Source of the DNA: Alphaproteobacteria bacterium
GTDB taxonomy: Bacteria > Pseudomonadota > Alphaproteobacteria > SHVP01
Length of the DNA: 13,014 nt
Assembly (NCBI GenBank): GCA_009694165.1
Contig: SHVP01000069.1
Span: 1-13,014, forward strand
Direction: 5' to 3'
Under the pieces are notes generated by a model. The model searched no databases, had not been told where the DNA came from, and was given only the letters and a program-made list of their open reading frames with translations. This document shows, piece after piece, positions 6,201-12,312 of this stretch. The position numbers and the translations under genes are program-made. Positions within the stretch are counted from its first letter, which is position 1, and every line of letters starts with the position of its first letter.

Positions 6201-7481
6201 GTGACCCTGCCCTCCGACCCTGTTTCGCCATCGACAGGGCGCCCCGCGATCATCGCCTCGCTCGTCGGCGACCGTTATTTTCGCCGCCTCTGGATGGCCG
6301 GCGCGCTCGGCGAGTCGACGCGCTGGCTCGAAGTCCTGGCGATGAGTGTCTTCGTATATTCGGTGACCGGCTCGGCGTTGGCCGTCACCCTGGTGAACCT
6401 CATCCGGGCTCTGCCGAATGTCTTGTTTGGAGCCGTTACCGGGGCCCTCGCCGAACGCATCGACGCGCGGCAGCTGCTCGTCTACGGCACGTTGTTCGCC
6501 GCCGCCACCACTGGCGTCATCGCGCTCCTCGCGATTTTCGGCGTGGTCGAGGTGTGGCATATCGCGGTTGCCGCGTTCTTGAGCGGGACCGCCTTCTCGA
6601 CCGAATTCCCAGTGCGCCGCAAGTTGCTGGGCGAACTGGCCGGCATTGAGCGAATCGGCGCGGCGATGGGGTTCGATTCGGTCACTCGTACGGCGACGCG
6701 CATGGTCGGTCCGGCGGTGGGCGGGTTTCTGCTGCAATATGTAGGCCTGCACGGCGCCTATCTGCTGGCCACCGTTGTCTATGGGATCACCGCGCTGCTG
6801 CTGGCGGGAGTGCCGGGCCGGGCGGCCGGCGCCGGGCGCCCCGCAGTCGCGGTGCGGACTCCGTTCATCACCAATTTGATCGACGGCCTCCGCTACGTGC
6901 GATCGGATCGTTCCCTCGTCGGTTTTCTCGTCGTCACCATGGTAATGAACATTTGGGGCTTTCCCTACATGAACATGGTTCCGGCGATTGGCCACGACGT
7001 TCTCGGAATCGGCGCCTTCCAGATCGGCCTGCTATTCTCGGTCGAGGGACTGGGGGCGATGATCGGCGCCCTCGCCATCGCCATTACCCAACCGGCGCGC
7101 CACTATCTGAGGCTCTATGTCCTCGGCGCGATGCTGTTCATGCTGGCGATCACCGTCTTCTCCCGTAGCGGCAGCTATGAACTTTCGTTGGTCATTGTGT
7201 TGGTCGGCGGATTAGGCTTGGCCGGCTTTACGACGATGCAGGGAACGTTGCCCTTCCTGCTCGCCCCGCCGGAACTGCGCGCTCGGGTTCTCGGCCTCGT
7301 CGCGGTCTGCATCGGAACCGGTCCGATCGGGCACATTCATCTCGGGCTGATGTCGTCTTGGTTCGGCGCGCCGCTGGCGACGATGATCACGGGGATCGAA
7401 GGGCTGGTGGCGATGGTGGCGACCATCGTCTTCCTTATCGGCCCCGGCCTATGGCGACGCGAGGCGACCGCCGCGCGCTAG
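6201..7481 (+). CDS. MFS_3-type (EntS-like) major facilitator exporter, copy 2
   Basis: Inner-membrane transporter of 426 residues with about twelve hydrophobic segments. It carries the LVGDRYFRRLW N-terminal block and the loop 2-3 signature AERIDARQLL, a weaker version of the basic motif in copy 1. It is paralogous to the protein at 1169-2464 over its full length, sharing FSTEFPVRR, NIWGFPYMNMVPAIG, GFTTMQGTLPFLLAPPE and GPIGHIHLGL. GTG 6201 is the only start between an in-frame TAG at 6165 and the conserved block. It has no clear Shine-Dalgarno, so it may depend on transcription or translation from the binding-protein gene 109 bases upstream. A weak CCAGC/GCTGG hairpin (6110-6124) without a T-run sits in that gap and is unlikely to terminate strongly. 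Its stop is 4 bases from the end of the convergent hemA. The substrate is unknown. Confidence 0.9.
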   Translation: MTLPSDPVSPSTGRPAIIASLVGDRYFRRLWMAGALGESTRWLEVLAMSVFVYSVTGSALAVTLVNLIRALPNVLFGAVTGALAERIDARQLLVYGTLFAAATTGVIALLAIFGVVEVWHIAVAAFLSGTAFSTEFPVRRKLLGELAGIERIGAAMGFDSVTRTATRMVGPAVGGFLLQYVGLHGAYLLATVVYGITALLLAGVPGRAAGAGRPAVAVRTPFITNLIDGLRYVRSDRSLVGFLVVTMVMNIWGFPYMNMVPAIGHDVLGIGAFQIGLLFSVEGLGAMIGALAIAITQPARHYLRLYVLGAMLFMLAITVFSRSGSYELSLVIVLVGGLGLAGFTTMQGTLPFLLAPPELRARVLGLVAVCIGTGPIGHIHLGLMSSWFGAPLATMITGIEGLVAMVATIVFLIGPGLWRREATAAR

Positions 7482-7485
7482 CCGA

Positions 7486-8703
7486 TCAGGCCGCCGCGTA
7501 TTTCTGGATTTCGTGGGTCGTCCATACGTGCCGCAGGGCACCCACCAGGTCGCGCATCATCTCGTCGGTGTGGAGCGGCGTCGGCGTGAAGCGCAGGCGC
7601 TCGGTGCCGCGCGGCACGGTCGGATAGTTGATCGGCTGCACATAGAGCTTGAATTCGCTCAGCAGCATGTCCGACGCCCGCTTGCAACAGGGTGCGTTGC
7701 CGATCAACAGCGGCACGATATGACTGGCGGAGGGCATAAACGGCAGCCCGGCCTGGCCAAACATCCGCTTCAGCGTGGCGGCGCGTTCCTGATGGCGGTG
7801 GCGCAGTTCAGGGTGCTCTTTGAGATAGCGGACGCTGGCAAGGGCGCCTGCCGCCAATACCGGCGAGAGGGATGTCGTGAAGATAAAGGAGGCCGCGAAA
7901 CTGCGGACCACATCGCAGATGGTCTCCGACGCGGCGATATACCCGCCCATGACGCCGACGGCCTTGCCAAGTGTTCCTTCGATCACGGTGACGCGCGATA
8001 GCAGGCCATCGCGTTCAGCGACGCCGCCGCCGCGCTGGCCGTACAGGCCGACAGCGTGGACCTCGTCGAGATAGGTCATGGCGCCGTAGCGTTCCGCCAA
8101 ATCACAGATGCCGGCGATCGGCGCGATATCGCCATCCATCGAATAGACCGACTCGAAGGCGATCAATTTAGGGCGCTCGGCCGGCGTCGCACGCAACAGC
8201 TGCTCGAGATGTGCCAAATCGTTGTGGCGAAAGATCTTCTTTTCCGCGCGGCTCGCCCGAATGCCGGCGATCATCGAGGCATGGTTCTTCTCGTCAGAGA
8301 AAATCACACAGTCGGGAAGCAGTCCGGCCAGTGTCGAAAGCGCCGCTTCGTTGGCAATATACCCCGAGGTGAACAGAAGCGCCGCCTGCTTGCGATGCCA
8401 GTCCGCCAGCTCCCGCTCCAGCAGGACATGATAGTGATTGGTGCCCGAAATATTGCGGGTGCCGCCGGCACCGGCGCCGACCGCGTCGAGAGCGTCATGC
8501 ATCGCCCGCAGCACGGTCGGATGCTGCCCCATGCCGAGGTAATCGTTGGAACACCAGACGACGACCTCGCTCGGCTGCTCGCCCCCATGGTAGACGGCGC
8601 GCGGAAACGCCCCCGCCCGGCGCTCCAGGTCCGCAAAGACGCGGTAGCGCCCCTCTTCCTTCAGGATCGCGATTTTGCTGGCGAAGAACTGCTCGTAGTC
8701 CAT
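7486..8703 (-). CDS. hemA: 5-aminolevulinate synthase (C4 pathway)
   Basis: Condenses glycine and succinyl-CoA to 5-aminolevulinate with release of CO2, the first committed step of tetrapyrrole synthesis in alphaproteobacteria. It is a PLP enzyme of the alpha-oxoamine synthase family. The 405-residue length is normal. Visible landmarks are [13 protein letters not shown] (50-62), the glycine-rich [17 protein letters not shown] (76-92), [15 protein letters not shown] (141-155), the cofactor-contacting D213 and H216 in [12 protein letters not shown], and the Schiff-base lysine K247 in [14 protein letters not shown]. The [11 protein letters not shown] block (369-379) separates ALAS from generic KBL/BioF enzymes. 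The ATG has only a weak GGAAAG-type ribosome site. The gene diverges from gcdH across 163 bases and ends 4 bases from the MFS stop. No regulator site for heme or iron could be recognised with confidence. Confidence 0.97.
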   Translation of the reverse strand: MDYEQFFASKIAILKEEGRYRVFADLERRAGAFPRAVYHGGEQPSEVVVWCSNDYLGMGQHPTVLRAMHDALDAVGAGAGGTRNISGTNHYHVLLERELADWHRKQAALLFTSGYIANEAALSTLAGLLPDCVIFSDEKNHASMIAGIRASRAEKKIFRHNDLAHLEQLLRATPAERPKLIAFESVYSMDGDIAPIAGICDLAERYGAMTYLDEVHAVGLYGQRGGGVAERDGLLSRVTVIEGTLGKAVGVMGGYIAASETICDVVRSFAASFIFTTSLSPVLAAGALASVRYLKEHPELRHRHQERAATLKRMFGQAGLPFMPSASHIVPLLIGNAPCCKRASDMLLSEFKLYVQPINYPTVPRGTERLRFTPTPLHTDEMMRDLVGALRHVWTTHEIQKYAAA

Positions 8704-8805
8704 GATTTTCGTCTTTCCGGCGGACTCTAGGGCCTCCCCAGGCGGCGGGCAATCGGCAGCCCCACGTAAATAACGTCGCAGGCTCCCTTTTGCCGCGAAG
8801 CCTTG

Positions 8806-8813
8806 TATATAAA
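8806..8813. promoter_or_regulatory. TATATAAA element in the hemA-gcdH divergent gap
   Basis: TATATAAA at 8806-8813 is the most AT-rich point in the otherwise GC-rich 163-base divergent region. It lies 53 bases before gcdH and about 100 before hemA, so it could hold a -10 element for either strand. No matching -35 at 16-18 bases is evident on either side. It is a candidate only. Confidence 0.3.
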
Positions 8814-8848
8814 GCCGGTTCCCAGGGTCTTATTCCCGCGTCGACGCG

Positions 8849-8866
8849 GAGAATCCGGAGATTCTC
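8849..8866 (+). promoter_or_regulatory. 7-bp hairpin with the Shine-Dalgarno in its loop, abutting the gcdH start
   Basis: GAGAATC (8849-8855) and GATTCTC (8860-8866) are exact inverted complements around the four-base loop CGGA. The last base of the stem directly precedes the ATG at 8867. The best ribosome-binding motif, GGAG (8857-8860), falls in the loop and at the stem edge, six bases from the start. In RNA this would partly hide or present the initiation site; in DNA it is an 18-bp dyad. The geometry is seen directly, the regulatory role is inferred. Confidence 0.5.
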
Positions 8867-10081
8867 ATGAATCCAACCAGCGCGACCGCCCGCAAACAGA
8901 CCGCCTCGCCGCCGGCCCAGTTCCGGTGGGACGACCCCCTGCTCCTCGAGAGCCAGCTGAGCGAGGACGAGCGCATGATCCGCGACACCGCACGCAGCTT
9001 TGCTCAAGGCAAGTTGATGCCGCGGATCGTCGAAGCCAACCGGCACGAAATATTCCACCGCGAGATCCTCAACGAGATGGGCGCCCTCGGCCTGCTCGGC
9101 CTGACGTTGAAGGGCTACGGCTGCGCCGGTGTGAATTATGTCTCTTACGGATTGGTGGCACGCGAGATCGAGCGCGTCGATTCGGGCTATCGCTCGGCGA
9201 TGAGCGTTCAGTCGAGCTTGGTCATGTACCCGATCTATGCCTATGGCAGCGAGGCGCAGCGCCAGAAATACCTACCGCGTCTGGCCAAGGGCGAGATCGT
9301 CGGCTGCTTCGGCCTTACCGAACCCGACCACGGCTCCGATCCCGGCAGCATGGTGACGCGGGCCAAAAAAGTCAGCGGCGGCTACCAACTGACCGGCAAC
9401 AAGATGTGGATCACCAACTCGCCGATCGCCGACGTTTTGGTGGTATGGGCGAAGAACGACGAGGGCAAGATCAACGGCTTCATTCTAGAAAAGGGAATGA
9501 AGGGGCTGTCGACGCCGAAGATCGAAGGCAAGTTCAGCCTGCGCGCCTCGACGACAGGCGAGATCGTTATGGACGATGTCTTCGTACCGGACGACAACCG
9601 GCTGCCGGAAGCCTCCGGCCTAGCCGGCCCTTTCGGCTGCCTCAACAATGCCCGGTATGGGATCGCCTGGGGCGCTCTCGGGGCGGCCGAGTTCTGCTGG
9701 CATGCGGCGCGACAATACACGATGGATCGCAAGCAATTCGGCAAGCCGTTGGCAGCCAATCAACTGATCCAGAAGAAGCTTGCCGACATGCAGACCGAGA
9801 TCGCAATCTCGCTGCAGGCCTGCCTCCAGGTCGGCCGCCTGCGGGACGCGGAGCGAGAGACGCCGGAGATGGTGTCGCTGATCAAGCGGAATTCCTGCGG
9901 CAAGGCCCTCGATATCGCCCGCATGGCGCGCGACATGCACGGCGGCAACGGCATTGCCGATGAGTTCCACGTGATTCGTCACGTGTTGAACCTGGAGGCG
10001 GTCAACACCTATGAAGGAACGCACGACATTCACGCCCTCATTCTCGGCCGGGCGCAGACCGGGTTGCAGGCGTTCAAGTAG
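8867..10081 (+). CDS. gcdH: Glutaryl-CoA dehydrogenase (decarboxylating acyl-CoA dehydrogenase)
   Basis: FAD enzyme that oxidises and decarboxylates glutaryl-CoA to crotonyl-CoA, passing electrons to electron-transfer flavoprotein, in lysine and tryptophan breakdown. The 404-residue length suits the family. Landmarks are [20 protein letters not shown] (83-102), [18 protein letters not shown] (103-120), the flavin/substrate motif [16 protein letters not shown] (147-162), [12 protein letters not shown] (179-190), [16 protein letters not shown] (281-296), MHGGNGI (357-363) and the catalytic base E383 in [21 protein letters not shown]. The [15 protein letters not shown] and [16 protein letters not shown] blocks single out glutaryl-CoA dehydrogenase from other acyl-CoA dehydrogenases. 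The ATG has GGAG six bases upstream. Ten bases after its stop comes the broken Dabb gene, likely once co-transcribed. A CoA-transferase partner, often seen next to gcdH, is absent here. Confidence 0.95.
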   Translation: MNPTSATARKQTASPPAQFRWDDPLLLESQLSEDERMIRDTARSFAQGKLMPRIVEANRHEIFHREILNEMGALGLLGLTLKGYGCAGVNYVSYGLVAREIERVDSGYRSAMSVQSSLVMYPIYAYGSEAQRQKYLPRLAKGEIVGCFGLTEPDHGSDPGSMVTRAKKVSGGYQLTGNKMWITNSPIADVLVVWAKNDEGKINGFILEKGMKGLSTPKIEGKFSLRASTTGEIVMDDVFVPDDNRLPEASGLAGPFGCLNNARYGIAWGALGAAEFCWHAARQYTMDRKQFGKPLAANQLIQKKLADMQTEIAISLQACLQVGRLRDAERETPEMVSLIKRNSCGKALDIARMARDMHGGNGIADEFHVIRHVLNLEAVNTYEGTHDIHALILGRAQTGLQAFK

Positions 10082-10091
10082 GGAATCGCGC

Positions 10092-10717
10092 GTGAGTCGG
10101 GCGACGACGCACTACTAGCACGTCCTGTTCTATCGTTTCAGCGAACCGATCCCAGCCGATCTGCATGCCCGGATGGATGGCTACTTCCGCCGCTTCCGCC
10201 AGACAGTGTCGGGCGTAGCGACCGCCTTGTACGGCCGGAACCTGTCGCCCTTCGCCAAGACCTTTACGCACCTGCGCCTGACCGCGTTTGAAGACAAGGC
10301 GGCACACGAGGCGTATCAAGTGGCGCCGCTTCACGACGAGATCGCCGCCTACGTTCTGCCACGTCCGATCAACGCCGTGGGCGACGTCGATTCACCGATG
10401 CTCAGGGATGCCCTGCCCCTCTACTACCATGTGATTCTGATGCGGCTCAAAGACCAAGCGCCGACCGGATTTTTGGCCGAGGTTAATCGCCTGACCAATC
10501 GCCTGCGCAATGAGTGTCCGGCGCCAATCTGTTCGAGATGCGACCCAATGTCAGCCCGTTCGCCCGCGAGTGGACCCACATTCATTTGAGCGGATTTGAA
10601 TCGCGCCAGGCGCACGACGCCTATCAGGTCTCGCCTTTGCACGACCAGATTCGTGACCTGATGGTGCCGGTGATTGCGGCCGAGGTCGGCGACCTCGAAG
10701 CCACGAGAAGTCCCTAG
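10092..10717 (+). pseudogene. Tandem two-domain Dabb (stress-responsive A/B barrel) gene, broken by TAG and frame loss
   Basis: Two related dimeric alpha-beta-barrel repeats lie end to end. Repeat 1 reads from GTG 10092 (after AGGGA at 10080-10084, overlapping the gcdH stop): MSRATTHY, then TAG at 10116-10118, then HVLFYRFSEPIPADLHARM, TFTHLRLTAFEDKAAHEAY and QVAPLHDEIAAYVLP. Repeat 2 begins LYYHVILMRLKDQAP and, after about 10512-10517, continues in another frame as SGANLFEMRPNVSPFA, WTHIHLSGFESRQAHDAY and QVSPLHDQIRDLMVP, ending at 10717. The match HY-stop-HV against LYYHV shows that the TAG replaces an aromatic codon. The change of frame fits loss of one base. Partial products from 10173 or 10514 are conceivable. 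Dabb proteins are small cytosolic ligand-binding or enzymatic barrels of mostly unknown function. The stop overlaps that of the convergent MarR gene. Sequencing error is the main alternative. Confidence 0.75.
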
Positions 10718-11199
10718 CGCGACCCGCCGTAACGAATTTCGTCGCTCCAAAAGCGCTCCAGCGCCTGCAGCGTCCCGTTCAGGTCAGTCAAGCCGGCCGC
10801 CAAGATTGGGCCGCGTGCCAGGTTTGCACACTGCGTTTCGTACAGCATGTCGATCCGCCGGTAGAGCTCGAGGCCCTTTTCAGTGAGGCGCAATTGCACC
10901 GAACGACGATCGTGGGGCGAGCGTTCCTGCACGAGGTAGCCGTTCTCGGACATCTTCTTCACGTTATAGTACACGTTCGAGCCAAAATAGTAGCCACGGC
11001 TCGTCAACTCGCCGACGGTCATGGTGTCGCCGCCAATGTTGTAGAGGATCAGGGCCTGAACGTTGTTGATGTCCTGGATGCGCAGCCGATCAAGTTCGAC
11101 TTTGACAACGTCAAGGAAGCGACGGCTCAACCGCTCGATCAACTGGAGCGACTGCAGATATACCCGCTTCAGAGCGGCCGAGCCGGTCTCGTCGGTCAT
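10714..11199 (-). CDS. MarR-family regulator, LdtR-like
   Basis: Cytosolic DNA-binding repressor/activator of 161 residues from the preferred ATG. An N-terminal helix (YLQSLQLIERLSRRFLDVVK, about 14-33) is followed by a winged helix-turn-helix at about 44-109: INNVQALILYNIGGDTMTVGEL, the recognition segment SRGYYFGSNVYYNVKKMSENGYL and the basic wing ERSPHDRRSVQLRLTEKG. The SRGYY.GSNV.YN.KK pattern matches LdtR, the alphaproteobacterial MarR regulator linked to L,D-transpeptidase and stress genes. I leave the symbol blank because orthology was not tested. The frame opens at 11262, but the 21 extra residues do not resemble the family, so 11199 is used; its ribosome site is weak. It diverges from the cyclase gene and overlaps the Dabb stop by three bases. 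hemB lies about 1.1 kb away; I recall ldtR-like genes near hemB in other alphaproteobacteria. Confidence 0.88.
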   Translation of the reverse strand: MTDETGSAALKRVYLQSLQLIERLSRRFLDVVKVELDRLRIQDINNVQALILYNIGGDTMTVGELTSRGYYFGSNVYYNVKKMSENGYLVQERSPHDRRSVQLRLTEKGLELYRRIDMLYETQCANLARGPILAAGLTDLNGTLQALERFWSDEIRYGGSR

Positions 11200-11336
11200 G
11201 GTTTCTGATTGTCTGTTCGGTCTCTCTGCGAGCGACCTTATCTCCGCAGGTTGAGGCGGCAAAGCGTTTTTTCGCGTCAGTTGAGACGACTCCCGACTAT
11301 GATCGTTCGTTCCGTCCGTCAGTGAGAGCAGCCACC
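11200..11336. promoter_or_regulatory. Divergent promoter region between the MarR and cyclase genes
   Basis: A 137-base gap with a good plus-strand -10 candidate, TATGAT, at 11298-11303, 33 bases before the cyclase ATG. TTGAGA at 11281-11286 is only 11 bases away, too near to be its -35. GTTGAGGCGG (11250-11259) and GTTGAGACGA (11280-11289) are similar words 30 bases apart and could be regulator half-sites; MarR proteins often control their own divergent promoters. No strong dyad is present. Confidence 0.3.
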
Positions 11337-12212
11337 ATGTCTGGGTCCGGCCTCGAGCGGAAATTGACCATGATCTTCGCCGCCGACGTGACGGGGTACA
11401 GCCGTCTGATGAACGAAGACGAGGAGGCGACGCTCGGCACGCTCACGGACTATCGTCAAACCATGGGCGCTTTCATCGAGCGCCACCACGGACGAATCGT
11501 CGGCGCCGCCGGCGACTCCGTCTTGGCCGAGTTCGCGAGCGTCGTGGAGGCGGTGCGCTGTGCGGTGGAGGTGCAGCAGGAGCTGAAGGCCAAGAATGAG
11601 GCGCTGCCCGCCAATCGGCGCATGGAATTCCGCATCGGCATCAACCTCGGCGACGTCATCGTCAAGGATGGCGACCTGTTTGGCGACGGCGTCAACATCG
11701 CCGCGCGCCTGCAGGACCTGGCCGCACCCGGAGGCATTTGCATTTCCGGTCCGGTCTTCGAGCAGGTTCGCAACAAACTCACCATCGGCTTCGACTATCT
11801 CGGGAACCGGAGCGTCAAGCACATCGCCGCCGAGGTCGCCGTTTACCGGGTCTCCCTGGGCCTCGGCGCTGCGGCAGCGGCGCCATTGCCTGAGCCGGGT
11901 GATCGGGCGCGAAGCCCGAGGGTGTCCCGCCCTCGCCGCCCAGCCAGACGGCGAAGTCTGAGCCGGCGGCCGGTGCCGCGCCCGACCATGCCATCGCCTG
12001 ATGCGCCTTGCAGTGCTCGCGACCCTGATCATCGCCTTTCTGTTTGTCATCAACATGGTGACGAACGCCAGCCGCTGGTGGTAGCATTGGCCCACGCTTG
12101 GACTGTCGCTCGCCCTCGCGTTGAAGGCCGTCTCGATCTTTCTCCTGCCTGGGCAGCGCGCGATGTCGCGCAGTGCTCGCCGCGCGGATCGCCTCGCCAG
12201 GAGACGCGATGA
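11337..12212 (+). CDS. Class III adenylate/guanylate cyclase, C-terminal tail probably frameshifted
   Basis: The catalytic domain fills about residues 7-180 from ATG 11337. It has RKLTMIFAADVTGYSRLM (first metal Asp D17), VGAAGDSVLAEF (second metal Asp D60, 43 residues on), RIGINLGDVIV and GDLFGDGVNIAARLQ with the transition-state Arg. The lysine usual in the K..GD motif is Gly here, as in many rhizobial-type homologues, so substrate choice (ATP or GTP) is open. The domain ends at VYRVSLGLG. The annotated frame then gives an Arg/Pro-rich tail to 12212 that looks out of frame. Frame +2 from about 11903 gives a plausible linker (GAKPEGVPPSPPSQTAKSEP) ending at TGA 11999-12001, overlapping the ATG of the membrane module. 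A one-base insertion near 11885-11905 would explain this. GTG 11322 is an alternative start. Catalytic domain certain, tail doubtful. Confidence 0.8.
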   Translation: MSGSGLERKLTMIFAADVTGYSRLMNEDEEATLGTLTDYRQTMGAFIERHHGRIVGAAGDSVLAEFASVVEAVRCAVEVQQELKAKNEALPANRRMEFRIGINLGDVIVKDGDLFGDGVNIAARLQDLAAPGGICISGPVFEQVRNKLTIGFDYLGNRSVKHIAAEVAVYRVSLGLGAAAAAPLPEPGDRARSPRVSRPRRPARRRSLSRRPVPRPTMPSPDAPCSARDPDHRLSVCHQHGDERQPLVVALAHAWTVARPRVEGRLDLSPAWAARDVAQCSPRGSPRQETR

Positions 12213-12222
12213 GCAAGGTTAG
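12001..12222 (+). pseudogene. Two-helix membrane module (2TM-like) interrupted by TAG
   Basis: In this frame 73 codons read MRLAVLATLIIAFLFVINMV, TNASRWW, TAG at 12082-12084, HWPTLGLSLALALKAVSIFL, then a basic tail to TAG 12220-12222. Two hydrophobic helices flank a WW.HWP turn, resembling the 2TM domain found alone or at the C-terminus of regulatory proteins in proteobacteria. Third codon positions are mostly G or C, as in the real genes here. Its ATG overlaps the probable TGA of the cyclase tail (TGATG), so it was either a coupled small gene or the membrane anchor of the cyclase before frame loss. In 2TM proteins an aromatic residue is common where the TAG sits. If the TAG is real, only a one-helix fragment would be made. 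The family assignment is from pattern only. Confidence 0.5.
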
Positions 12223-12312
12223 GCACCCGACGGCGGCGCACTAAGGCGCCCATTCCCCGGGGCAGCACGGTTTTCCTATAGTGGCGCCAACCGTCGGACA
12301 AAGGACGACATC

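Noticed and set aside
6126..6995. 289-codon minus-strand frame opposite the second MFS gene
   Set aside because: Highly charged, low-complexity product typical of the antisense of a GC-rich membrane gene; no ribosome site or recognisable domain.
8803..9963. 386-codon plus-strand frame overlapping gcdH
   Set aside because: Out-of-frame shadow rich in Arg and Pro; the gcdH frame has all catalytic motifs.
10113..12087. Reassignment of TAG to an amino acid in this genome
   Set aside because: At least six intact genes in the window end with TAG at the expected family C-terminus, so TAG works as a normal stop here.
11319..12095. 258-codon minus-strand frame opposite the cyclase
   Set aside because: The plus strand carries a definite class III cyclase domain here; the antisense product matches no family.
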